Of a stretch of DNA of 6,027 nt, positions 1-6,027 are shown piece by piece. The number at the start of each line of letters is the position of its first letter. Within the stretch, counting starts at the first letter, position 1. Both the position numbers and the translations under genes were made by a program. Origin of the DNA: Tannerella sp. (GTDB taxonomy: Bacteria; Bacteroidota; Bacteroidia; Bacteroidales; Tannerellaceae); assembly GCA_031271245.1 (NCBI GenBank), contig JAISWC010000168.1, positions 1 to 6,027 on the forward strand, in the 5' to 3' direction. Below the pieces are notes generated by a model that had not been told where the DNA came from, did no database searches, and worked only from the letters and a program-made list of their open reading frames with translations.

Positions 1-488
1 CAGATATGTTTTCTTTCCGGAGCATCGGGATGTTTTATCCATCGGGCAGACTGCCAGTCCGCCTCATGCAGCAGTCCGGTGACGAAACTGGCCGGTTCGC
101 TCCACGCCGAAGGCTGTCCTTCGCTGTCGAACACCTGCACTTTCCAGAAATATTTGTGTCCGGAGACCAGCTCTTTTCCGCCGAAAGGCACGAGCACGGA
201 TTGTGCCGACATAACTTTTCCGCTGTTCCATACATCGCCGTCTCCCTGTGCCAGTCGCGACGAATCGCTTGCCACCAACACCTGCCAGGCCGTTTGTTTT
301 TGTCCCCGCGTATAGGTCGGATCGATAAGTTTCCAACTGAAACGCGGCCTTTCCGTGTCGATTCCCACGGGATTCGTTCGGTATTCGCACTGTAAACCGG
401 CAGGAATCAGCCGCGCCGGAAGTGCTGTTTTACCGGCAAACCCTGAAACGCTGCACAGCAAAAATAATAATATAAAAGTCTTTTTCAT
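1..488 (-). CDS. Probable GH78 alpha-L-rhamnosidase, N-terminal part (runs off left edge)
   Basis: This is the first 162 codons of a gene that continues past the left edge without a stop. Residues 1-19 form a signal peptide: MKK, then a hydrophobic core, with likely cleavage after GFA. The Cys at 12 has Leu before it and is a poor lipobox, so a soluble periplasmic or secreted enzyme is more likely than a lipoprotein. The mature start resembles the N-terminal beta-sandwich of GH78 rhamnosidases: NPVGIDTERPRFSW at 39-52, then QTAWQVLVAS (65-74), DVWNSGKV (85-92), YFWKVQVFD (113-121), SAWSEPASF (127-135) and, leading to the next domain, DWQSARWI (144-151). Family members are usually around 900 aa or more and hydrolyse terminal alpha-L-rhamnose with inverting chemistry. 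The catalytic (alpha/alpha)6 domain is outside the window, so active-site residues cannot be checked. The start is ATG at 488-486, preceded by a weak purine-rich stretch (AAAAAAGAAGA). It lies 119 bp after the SusD gene, behind a terminator. Family assignment is strong; exact linkage specificity is unknown. Confidence 0.85.
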   Translation of the reverse strand, partial: MKKTFILLFLLCSVSGFAGKTALPARLIPAGLQCEYRTNPVGIDTERPRFSWKLIDPTYTRGQKQTAWQVLVASDSSRLAQGDGDVWNSGKVMSAQSVLVPFGGKELVSGHKYFWKVQVFDSEGQPSAWSEPASFVTGLLHEADWQSARWIKHPDAPERKHI

Positions 489-556
489 AATGTCTTCTTT
501 TTTGAATTTAGTGATGCGAAATGTGTCATGTAAGCCCGTATCATGTCTGTTTAGGA
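489..556 (-). promoter_or_regulatory. Leader and possible promoter of the rhamnosidase gene
   Basis: This AT-rich stretch lies between the terminator after SusD and the rhamnosidase ATG. If the terminator is efficient, a promoter must be here. The best match I see to the Bacteroidota -7 element (TAnnTTTG) is TAAATTCA, about 20 bp before the start codon on the minus strand. It is imperfect and has no good -33 partner. A direct repeat, ACATGA on the minus strand (546-541 and 531-526, 15 bp apart start to start), could be a regulator site or chance. The region assignment comes from position; the promoter itself is inferred. Confidence 0.3.
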
Positions 557-594
557 AAAAATGCCGGAGCGAAGCGTGAATCTCCGCTCCGGCA
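557..594 (-). terminator. Rho-independent terminator after the SusD gene
   Basis: On the minus strand the SusD stop is followed 13 bp later by an inverted repeat. The arms are GCCGGAGCGGAG (594-583) and CTTCGCTCCGGC (575-564), making a 12-bp GC-rich stem with one G-U wobble and a 7-nt loop (ATTCACG). An A and then six T residues follow (562-557). This is the classic intrinsic terminator layout for minus-strand transcription. On the plus strand the stem lacks a T tract (CAAAAGTAAAA follows), so it is not bidirectional. It would end or attenuate the SusC-SusD transcript before the rhamnosidase gene. Confidence 0.88.
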
Positions 595-607
595 AAAGTA
601 AAAAAGA

Positions 608-2110
608 TTATTCGTATCCTTCGTTTTGCGTAAGATTTTTATTTAGCCGGGTTTCTCTCAGCGGAATCGGGAGACGCACCTCATAGGTGTCGAACCGGAA
701 ATCGTACTCGTTAAACGGAATACTTCCTCTCGTTGTAGTGGGATTCGCCTTTTCCCTCACCCCGTACGCATTCAGGAACGCGGACAGTTCGGCCGGAGTA
801 TGCGTGCGCAACAGGTCATGCCAGCGATGATTCTCGAACGCCAGTTCGATCCTTCGCTCATGAAGCACGGCAGTGCGGAACGATTCCTTCGTCAGACCGG
901 ACAGCGGCGCCAGACCCGCCCGTTCGCGTATCCGGTTCAGATATCCGTATGCTTCGTCCGTGGGGCCGTTCGTTTCGTTGATGGCTTCGGCCAGCGACAG
1001 CAGTATTTCCGCGTAGCGCATCAGCGGCCAGTTGTTGTCCGGGCGGCCTTCGATGGTGTGCGGGTGATTGTACTTATTGACATAAGGTACCGCCGTCCAT
1101 TCGCCATCGTTGTTCGTATATCCTTCTTTCACGGAAATCTCCTTCCGCAGGTCGCCTTCTTCATAATCGCCGATGAGGTCCAGCGTCGGGATATTCCATC
1201 CGCCACCGCTTCTCCCCTGGAAGGGAATCACGGCGCCATACGATTCGCGCGGGTAGAAATTGTAGATAAAACCACTGTATTCTCCCCAGTCGTTACCGCC
1301 CTGATACTGCACATCCATAATGGATTCGGCATGATTTTTCTTTGCCGGATCGAACACGTCGGCATAGTCGTCCAGTATCTGGTAACCCAGCTGGGTGACC
1401 TGCCTGAACGATGCAATCGCTTCCGCATACTGCTTTCTTACCAGATACGTCCGTCCCTGAAGCGTCAGGGCGGCGCCTTTCGTTGCGTATCCCGTCTTTG
1501 TGTTTTTAGCGGGAAGCGCGTTTACGGCGGCCTGGATGTCTGCGTCGATCAGGGCGTAAACCTCGGATACCGGCGAACGGCCATAGTTCCACGCATCGTC
1601 GGGATTGGCAATCGGTTCGGTCACGATGATCACGTCTCCAAAAAACTGTACCAGCTGGAAGTAATAATACGCCCGGAAAAACTTCAACTGCCCTTCAAAA
1701 TTGGATTTGACCGATTCGCTGACCGTGGCGCCTTCCATCCTCGATAACGTCAGGTTGATATTCGCCAGATTCTGATAGAACCGGTTGTAAAGAGTCTCCA
1801 CATTTCCGGTATTGGAAACCCACTGCCAGTATTCAACCGCTTCGAGAGAAGGTGACTGTCCCCGGTCAGACTGATTGAAGTGAATGGTGGCGTTGTCCGA
1901 GATCATTTCGTTAAACTGCCATGCTGCGTCGGAGATATAGTTCTGCAACTGGGAATACACGCCGATGACGGCCTGTTCCATCTGCACTTCCGTCTTGTAA
2001 AAACTTCCCGAATTAAGTTGCATCGGGTTGCTTTTGTCCAGAAAGTCGTCGGAACATGAACAAACGGTCAGTACAGACCATATACATATATATTCTATTA
2101 TCTTTTTCAT
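608..2110 (-). CDS. SusD/RagB-family surface glycan-binding lipoprotein
   Basis: This is a complete 500-aa SusD-family protein, a typical length. It sits on the outer face of the outer membrane, binds glycan and forms a lid over its SusC partner. The N-terminus is a type II signal peptide. Cys19 (VCSC) is the likely lipidated residue, because the SDDFLD that follows fits the Bacteroidota surface-lipoprotein export signal (Ser plus acidic residues); Cys17 is an alternative. Family hallmarks in order: SGSFYKTEVQMEQAV near 34-48; the helix LKFFRAYYYFQLVQFFGDV (142-160); YGRSPVSEVYALIDADI (176-192); TPR-like helices around 213-240; WPLMRYAEILLSLAEAIN (361-378); LNRIRERAGL (391-400); HERRIELAFENHRWHDLLR (417-435); and the C-terminal PIPLRETRLN...LTQNEGY (481-499). 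The start is 12 bp after the SusC stop, with a short AGGT Shine-Dalgarno-like element, so it is co-transcribed and probably translationally coupled. The ligand cannot be read from the sequence; the neighbouring rhamnosidase suggests a rhamnose-containing glycan. I give no symbol because susD proper is the starch protein. Confidence 0.96.
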   Translation of the reverse strand: MKKIIEYICIWSVLTVCSCSDDFLDKSNPMQLNSGSFYKTEVQMEQAVIGVYSQLQNYISDAAWQFNEMISDNATIHFNQSDRGQSPSLEAVEYWQWVSNTGNVETLYNRFYQNLANINLTLSRMEGATVSESVKSNFEGQLKFFRAYYYFQLVQFFGDVIIVTEPIANPDDAWNYGRSPVSEVYALIDADIQAAVNALPAKNTKTGYATKGAALTLQGRTYLVRKQYAEAIASFRQVTQLGYQILDDYADVFDPAKKNHAESIMDVQYQGGNDWGEYSGFIYNFYPRESYGAVIPFQGRSGGGWNIPTLDLIGDYEEGDLRKEISVKEGYTNNDGEWTAVPYVNKYNHPHTIEGRPDNNWPLMRYAEILLSLAEAINETNGPTDEAYGYLNRIRERAGLAPLSGLTKESFRTAVLHERRIELAFENHRWHDLLRTHTPAELSAFLNAYGVREKANPTTTRGSIPFNEYDFRFDTYEVRLPIPLRETRLNKNLTQNEGYE

Positions 2111-2122
2111 ACTACCTGTAAT

Positions 2123-5100
2123 TTAAAATGTGATTGTTGTACCTATCGACAGAATCAGCGGAATCGGATAGGCTTCGTCGTCGCGCCCCAGATTGATACC
2201 GCCGTCCATATCTACATCGGGATTGAATCCGGGATAATTGGTAATCAGGAGTGCGTTTTCCGCATTCAGGAAGAATCGGGCGCCTTTCAGGATGGACTTT
2301 CCGCGCGGCACGGTATAGCCGAGCGAAATGCTTTTGAACCATGCATGGCTTGCGTCATACACGTACCTGGAGTTTACTTCGCGCTCCCACTTCCATGTAT
2401 TGGAGGACGGCCAGATGCCGTTTCCCGGACTTTCGGGCGAACGCCACCGGTTTTTGGTATCCGCCGCTACGTTAAAACAGCCGTCCATATTGCCGATAGT
2501 CGCTTCAATCTCCCTTTGCAGATCATAGTCCTGTGCACCGGTAATCAAGACGTTCAGGTCGAAATTCCTGTATTCGGCGCCCAGTGTCAGCGCCCAGGTG
2601 AATTTGGGATGCGGGTTGCCGGTTTCCACCATATCCTTGTTGTCGTACGTGATGACCCCGTCGCCATTGGCGTCCCAGTATTTGTATACGCCCGGTACGG
2701 CGCCTTCCTGCAAAGGCGAAGCGGCTATTTCTTCATAGCTGTTGAAAATACCCAGCACCTTGTATCCCCACAACATGCCGATGGGATGCCCGACAATCGA
2801 ACGGTTATACATATTGTAGAAACTGTAACGTTCGATATAGTCGTTTTCACCCATAATCTCGAGCACTTTGTTCCGGTTAAACGCGATATTGAAATTGCCT
2901 CTCAGCCTCAGGTCTTTCGTTACATTTTCCCGATAGTCGAGCGACAGTTCAACACCCCGGTTTTGTACCTTCCCGACGTTTGTGTAGGTGCTTCCGAAAC
3001 CGGTGATGATGGGAATTTCCTTTTGCAGCAACATGTTGTCGGTAATACGGTTGTAGTATTCGGCCATAAATACCAGTTTGTTGTTGAACAGCGACATGTC
3101 CACTCCTAAATCCAACGCATTGGACCGTTCCCAGCCCAGCAGTGCATTGGCGTAGGAGCTGAGTATTGCGCCCGCCGCCAGACCGCCGTTGAGCACGTAG
3201 TTGGCGCTCGAAAGTCCGGCCAGGCTGGGATAATTTCCGATGCTGTTGTTGCCCGTGACGCCGTAGCTTCCCCGCAGTTTCAGGTTGCCCAGCCACGACA
3301 GCTTCGGCATGAACGGTTCTTCCGACAGTCGCCAGCCCAGCGATGCGGACGGGAAATTTCCCCACTTGTTGTCCGTTCCGAAACGGCTGCTGCCTTCCCG
3401 GCGGAACGAAACCGACGCCAGATACTTGTCCTTGTAGTTATAGTTGGCCCGGGCCAGATAGGCAAGCAAACTCCATTCGTAGAACGTCGAACTCAGGCTG
3501 AGATTTTCCGCGTTCTGGAAGATGCGGATTTCATCGTTCGGAAACTTGGAGCCGGTGCCGTACATTTCCTTGTGGTCCTCTGCCTGCGCCGTATATCCCA
3601 GCATGGCGTCGAACGTATGGTCGCCCAGTTTCTTGGCATACGTGAGCAGCAAGTCCGCATTGTAATTGAGAATTTCTCTGTTCCACTCGCTCATGGTGGC
3701 ATCGCGCGGCGGCGGCGACACGTTATAGCCTCCTCCGGCCAGCGTAGAGGGTCTGAAATCATTCCTGCGGAGATTGTACAACGATACGTTGACGGAGGGC
3801 TTAAACTTGAAATCCTTCAAAAACGTAATTTCTACATACCCGTTGGAAAGCACGCGGTTGATGGACTGCAATTTCTTTTCTTCGTGCATAACCTGGACGG
3901 GATTGGCGGAGCTGAAAATACCGTCGTGTCCTCCAATATGATCATTCCATGTACCGTCTTCGTTATAGACCGGTTCCGACGGATCTGCCCAGTAAGTAAA
4001 TCCGATAATCGAGCCGCGGCCTTCCGAATCCACCATCCGTTCGTTCGAGCGGGAGGCGGCAATATTCCATCCGACGGCAATGTGCTCGTTCACTTCGCCC
4101 TGAATATTGGCTCTTGCGTTGAACCGCTCAAAACCGGTATTTATCACGACGCCATCCTGTTTCAGATAACCGAGCGACAGCACCGACTTCACTTTTCCCG
4201 TGCCTTCGGCCAGCGTCACATTGTAGTTCTGGGTGAGGGCATTGTCGTTCATGATTTCATCAAACCAGTCGGTGGAATACTTCGTCTGTTCGGGATACCT
4301 GAACGCTTCGGGCACATCCTCCAGCGTCGGTTCCCGGTGTTGCAAATACCGGACCCTGTCTTCAAACGCTTCTTTCTGGAACTGAATAAATTCCGGCCCG
4401 TTCATCATTTTGATCCGCCGGTTCGTGGGAATATTCGATACGCCCAGATTGGCCGTGGCCGTCAGCCGGAGTTCTCCGTCTTTGGCGCCTTTCGTGGTAA
4501 TCAGGATTACGCCGTTGGCTCCCCGCGCTCCGTAGATGGAGGTAGAAGCCGCATCCTTCAGAATAGAAATGGACTCGATGTCTTCCGGGTTCAAACTCTG
4601 CGACAGCGATTCGCCTACCGGGAATCCGTCCACGACATACAGCGGTGCGCTCTGCGCGCCAAGCGAACCCAGTCCCCGGATGGTGATTGACATCTCCTGT
4701 CCGGGTTTACCTGTTTTCTGCTTGACCACCACGCCGGGCGCCTGCCCTTGAATCAGGCGGGTGGCATCCAGCCCGTGTATATCGCCGAGGTTGTCTAAGT
4801 CAATCACCGAAATGGCCGACGTGATGTCGCCCTTCCGTTTCGTACCGTACCCAACTACTACGATTTCCTCGAGCATCTTCAGGTCTTCCCGGAGCCGGAT
4901 CAGCAAAGTAGTTTGCCCGCCTACGGCGACTTCCTGCGCGATATAGCCGATATAAGAAATCTGCAACACGGCATCCTGCCGGACGTTCAGGGTGAAATGC
5001 CCGTCCACGTCGGTAATGATGCCATTGGTGGTGCCTTTCTCTATCACACTTGCACCGGCCAGCAGTTCGCCGCTTTTTTCGTCGGTTACCGTACCGGTGA

Positions 5101-5230
5101 TTCTAAAACCTTCCTGGGCATACATATTCTGCGCCGTAACGCAAAACAGCCCACATAATAAGATCATCCACAGCGTCGCGCGGAGATGCGCGGCGCGGGA
5201 CAATCGAAACAAACAATCTTCTTTCTTCAT
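2123..5230 (-). CDS. SusC/RagA-family TonB-dependent outer-membrane transporter
   Basis: This is a complete 1035-aa transporter that imports SusD-captured oligosaccharides across the outer membrane using TonB-ExbBD energy. Layout: signal peptide about 1-38 (hydrophobic core from Trp21, cleavage likely after MYA); carboxypeptidase-regulatory-like beta-sandwich about 43-113 (ITGTVTD, LAGASV, ISYIGY); TonB box EEIVVVGYGT at 121-130; plug about 131-248, including IRGLGSL (184-190), PLYVVDG (196-202) and the SusC signature ISILKDAASTSIYGARGANG (221-240); then a 22-strand-type barrel to the C-terminus, ending in the outer-membrane beta-signal TTITF. Barrel-region family motifs include GSSRFGTDNKWGNFPSASLGW (613-633, one mostly continuous stretch), LRGSYGVTGNNSIGNYP (652-668) and DANGDGVITYDN...GNPHPKF (853-877), an EF-hand-like Ca-binding pattern common in this family. 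There is no N-terminal STN domain, so this transporter should not signal to a FecR-type anti-sigma factor. The ATG at 5230 gives a long charged n-region. Met22 is a possible internal start, but it would cut into the signal peptide. The gene leads an operon with the SusD gene 12 bp downstream. Confidence 0.97.
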   Translation of the reverse strand: MKKEDCLFRLSRAAHLRATLWMILLCGLFCVTAQNMYAQEGFRITGTVTDEKSGELLAGASVIEKGTTNGIITDVDGHFTLNVRQDAVLQISYIGYIAQEVAVGGQTTLLIRLREDLKMLEEIVVVGYGTKRKGDITSAISVIDLDNLGDIHGLDATRLIQGQAPGVVVKQKTGKPGQEMSITIRGLGSLGAQSAPLYVVDGFPVGESLSQSLNPEDIESISILKDAASTSIYGARGANGVILITTKGAKDGELRLTATANLGVSNIPTNRRIKMMNGPEFIQFQKEAFEDRVRYLQHREPTLEDVPEAFRYPEQTKYSTDWFDEIMNDNALTQNYNVTLAEGTGKVKSVLSLGYLKQDGVVINTGFERFNARANIQGEVNEHIAVGWNIAASRSNERMVDSEGRGSIIGFTYWADPSEPVYNEDGTWNDHIGGHDGIFSSANPVQVMHEEKKLQSINRVLSNGYVEITFLKDFKFKPSVNVSLYNLRRNDFRPSTLAGGGYNVSPPPRDATMSEWNREILNYNADLLLTYAKKLGDHTFDAMLGYTAQAEDHKEMYGTGSKFPNDEIRIFQNAENLSLSSTFYEWSLLAYLARANYNYKDKYLASVSFRREGSSRFGTDNKWGNFPSASLGWRLSEEPFMPKLSWLGNLKLRGSYGVTGNNSIGNYPSLAGLSSANYVLNGGLAAGAILSSYANALLGWERSNALDLGVDMSLFNNKLVFMAEYYNRITDNMLLQKEIPIITGFGSTYTNVGKVQNRGVELSLDYRENVTKDLRLRGNFNIAFNRNKVLEIMGENDYIERYSFYNMYNRSIVGHPIGMLWGYKVLGIFNSYEEIAASPLQEGAVPGVYKYWDANGDGVITYDNKDMVETGNPHPKFTWALTLGAEYRNFDLNVLITGAQDYDLQREIEATIGNMDGCFNVAADTKNRWRSPESPGNGIWPSSNTWKWEREVNSRYVYDASHAWFKSISLGYTVPRGKSILKGARFFLNAENALLITNYPGFNPDVDMDGGINLGRDDEAYPIPLILSIGTTITF

Positions 5231-5247
5231 AATGAATTCTTTTAAAA

Positions 5248-5271
5248 TTAAATACTTAAATACGTCAATAC
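5248..5271. repeat. Short 8-bp tandem repeats next to the SusC start
   Basis: TTAAATAC occurs twice in perfect tandem (5248-5255, 5256-5263), followed by a degenerate third unit, GTCAATAC (5264-5271). The shared AATAC core therefore recurs every 8 bp, and a fourth copy lies inside the palindrome (5284-5288). The last unit also forms a dyad with what follows: GTCAA-TACG-TTGAC (5264-5277), directly abutting the palindrome. The repeats are directly visible. Whether they bind a regulator or merely reflect AT-rich spacer sequence is unknown. Confidence 0.5.
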
Positions 5272-5277
5272 GTTGAC

Positions 5278-5292
5278 TCCTGTAATACAGGA
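5278..5292. promoter_or_regulatory. Perfect 15-bp palindrome, candidate operator
   Basis: TCCTGTA-A-TACAGGA has 7-bp perfect arms around a single central base, 47 bp before the SusC ATG. The 1-nt centre makes it a poor RNA hairpin unless the inner pairs open, so a dimeric DNA-binding protein site is the simpler reading. On the plus strand it is followed by CAC and seven T residues (5296-5302), so a weak terminator for antisense transcripts is a second possibility. No regulator gene is in the window. Confidence 0.45.
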
Positions 5293-5317
5293 CACTTTTT
5301 TTATGTTCACATACATT

Positions 5318-5349
5318 CTACTAACTACTAACTATTAACTACTAACTAC
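5318..5349. repeat. 7-bp tandem repeat (CTACTAA, about 4.6 copies)
   Basis: Units begin at 5318, 5325, 5332, 5339 and 5346 (the last partial, CTAC). The only deviation is C to T in the third unit (CTATTAA). On the minus strand this reads TTAGTAG repeated. Because the period is 7 and each unit contains stop trinucleotides, the array places stop codons in all three reading frames between the hypothetical gene, which ends at 5366, and SusC. Copy number could vary by slipped-strand replication. Function is unknown. Confidence 0.85.
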
Positions 5350-5365
5350 CCGCCGTTCTGCCGGC

Positions 5366-6027
5366 TCACGGTATAATCCCCGAATACAGTTCGCCCCACG
5401 GTCCCTTTTCACCGCGTCTGTTTTCCCATCGCAGGCGAAACCATACGGTTTGGCCCCGCTGGTTTTCCTCGAAGGTAAACGTGTGGGACGAGCGCGTACT
5501 GAACGCGGAATGGATCAGATCATCCGTTGTCACGGGCGGTTTGTCGAGGATGGCCATGCGGATTTCGGCGCCGTGTGCGTCGTCCGGTTTCCCGCGCGAC
5601 GTGCGTGCGCTGTCCTTAAAGTTCAGGGTGAGGCGCATAATCACGGACGAATCAATCCGCGTAACGACCGGATACGTATCGGACATGCGCGACGTCGTAG
5701 GCGTGGTGTCGGGCACCTTCAGCCCCAGCTTCACGCGGTCTTCGTCGGTCACCGCCTCGTTGTAGCGGAGGTTCGTATTCACAAACCCCCGCGTAGCCTT
5801 TTTGACAACTGCGGCCTTTTCCTTGCGCTCCAGACGGTCGGCTTTTCCCGCATTCGGGTGTTCGGCCTTTGTCTGTGCCGTTTTAAACTCATCTACTTTC
5901 GTTTGAAGCAGATTCACTTTTTCAGTTGGAATACCAAACCGGCTCAGATTGGCGATCAGATACTCCATAAAATTCAGCAGCCACGTCAAAAACGGGGCAT
6001 ACCCCTGAGGTATATAATCTTTTCTCT
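5366..6027 (-). CDS. Conserved hypothetical protein, 5' end beyond right edge
   Basis: The frame stays open to the right edge, giving 219 visible residues ending in TGA at 5368-5366. The first visible residues are RKDYIPQGYAPF. From memory, an (R/K)DYIP element near the very N-terminus is typical of a family of uncharacterised Bacteroidota proteins of about this size, so the true start is probably only a few codons outside the window. A TTG at 5989 is a possible but unconvincing internal start. The first half (about 13-90) looks helical and becomes strongly charged (KADRLERKEKAAVVKKATRG, 61-80), followed by VTDEDRVKLGL (92-102). The second half (about 115-219) looks beta-rich and ends in GQTVWFRLRWEN and GEKGPWGELYSGIIP, resembling the last strands of a fibronectin type III or Ig-like fold. 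No signal peptide or membrane segment is visible. It is co-directional with the SusC-SusD operon but separated by 135 bp, so it need not belong to the PUL. Function unknown. Confidence 0.85.
   Translation of the reverse strand, partial: RKDYIPQGYAPFLTWLLNFMEYLIANLSRFGIPTEKVNLLQTKVDEFKTAQTKAEHPNAGKADRLERKEKAAVVKKATRGFVNTNLRYNEAVTDEDRVKLGLKVPDTTPTTSRMSDTYPVVTRIDSSVIMRLTLNFKDSARTSRGKPDDAHGAEIRMAILDKPPVTTDDLIHSAFSTRSSHTFTFEENQRGQTVWFRLRWENRRGEKGPWGELYSGIIP

Larger units (their letters stand above)
5231..5317 (-). promoter_or_regulatory. Upstream regulatory region of the SusC-SusD operon
   Basis: This is the AT-rich region just before the SusC start and the natural place for the operon promoter. 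I find no convincing pair of Bacteroidota -33 (TTTG) and -7 (TAnnTTTG) elements. TAATTTTA, about 13-20 bp before the ATG, is the nearest -7 look-alike, but it lies too close to the start to be persuasive. No true Shine-Dalgarno is present, only AAAAGAATTC before the ATG, which is common in this phylum. The region contains the palindrome and repeats described separately, plus a weaker dyad TATGT-TC-ACATA (5302-5313). The regulatory role is inferred from position. Confidence 0.5.

Noticed and set aside
6..395. Plus-strand ORF opposite the rhamnosidase, and minus-strand ORFs in other frames within 35-390
   Set aside because: The minus-strand frame starting at 488 has a signal peptide and GH78 motifs and accounts for this DNA; the others are out-of-frame shadows.
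800..1747. 315-codon plus-strand ORF opposite SusD
   Set aside because: It is antisense to a complete, well-conserved SusD gene, with no recognisable protein features.
2639..2674. EF-hand-like DANGDGVITYDN motif in SusC as a novel calcium switch
   Set aside because: This motif recurs widely in SusC-family barrels, so it is a family feature rather than a novelty.
3572..4690. 372-codon plus-strand ORF opposite SusC
   Set aside because: It lies wholly antisense to an unambiguous SusC gene. The translation shows no recognisable domain and fits a shadow ORF from codon bias.
5278..5302. Plus-strand intrinsic terminator (palindrome followed by T7)
   Set aside because: The stem is only about 5 bp if a usable loop is allowed, and no plus-strand gene leads into it; kept only as an alternative to the operator reading.
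5318..5349. CRISPR-like array
   Set aside because: The units are contiguous 7-mers with no spacers and far too short for CRISPR repeats.
5351..5364. GC-rich inverted repeat just after the hypothetical gene (GCCG...CGGC on the minus strand)
   Set aside because: A 4-bp stem without a T tract is too weak to call a terminator.
5987..5989. TTG as the start of the hypothetical gene
   Set aside because: The same frame continues open to the window edge, and the extra residues (RKDYIPQGYAPF) look like the family's N-terminus. The TTG is most likely an internal Leu codon.

Overview
The window looks like part of a polysaccharide-utilisation locus (PUL) from a member of the Bacteroidota, most likely order Bacteroidales. 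The evidence is a SusC/SusD pair in canonical order, a SusD lipoprotein with the Bacteroidota-type acidic export signal after its lipid-modified cysteine, AT-rich intergenic DNA between moderately GC-rich genes, and start regions without strong Shine-Dalgarno sites. I cannot name the genus.

Every gene I support is on the minus strand, so transcription runs from the right edge to the left. From 6027 down to 5366 is the 3' part of a conserved hypothetical gene. Its frame stays open to the window edge, so its start lies just outside. From 5365 to 5231 is a 135-bp regulatory intergenic region. It holds a 7-bp tandem repeat (CTACTAA, about 4.6 copies), a perfect 15-bp palindrome, and a run of 8-bp repeats next to the SusC start. 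From 5230 to 2123 is a complete SusC-family TonB-dependent outer-membrane transporter of 1035 aa, followed 12 bp later by a complete SusD-family glycan-binding lipoprotein of 500 aa (2110 to 608). Next comes a strong Rho-independent terminator (594 to 557). From 488 to the left edge is the 5' part of a secreted glycoside hydrolase whose N-terminal domain matches GH78 alpha-L-rhamnosidases.

The three PUL genes fit one job. SusD, on the cell surface, captures a glycan or oligosaccharide and lids the SusC barrel, which imports it using TonB energy. The rhamnosidase would remove alpha-linked rhamnose from the same substrate. A rhamnose-bearing plant glycan or glycoside is therefore the most reasonable target, but this rests on one partial enzyme. 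SusC has no N-terminal STN signalling domain, so an ECF-sigma/anti-sigma relay through the transporter is unlikely. Control more probably comes from a separate regulator binding the upstream region.

I see no tRNA, rRNA, CRISPR array, insertion sequence or other mobile element, and no evidence of an unknown multi-gene system. The points most worth a second look are the repeat and dyad cluster before SusC, the terminator between SusD and the rhamnosidase, and the uncharacterised upstream protein.
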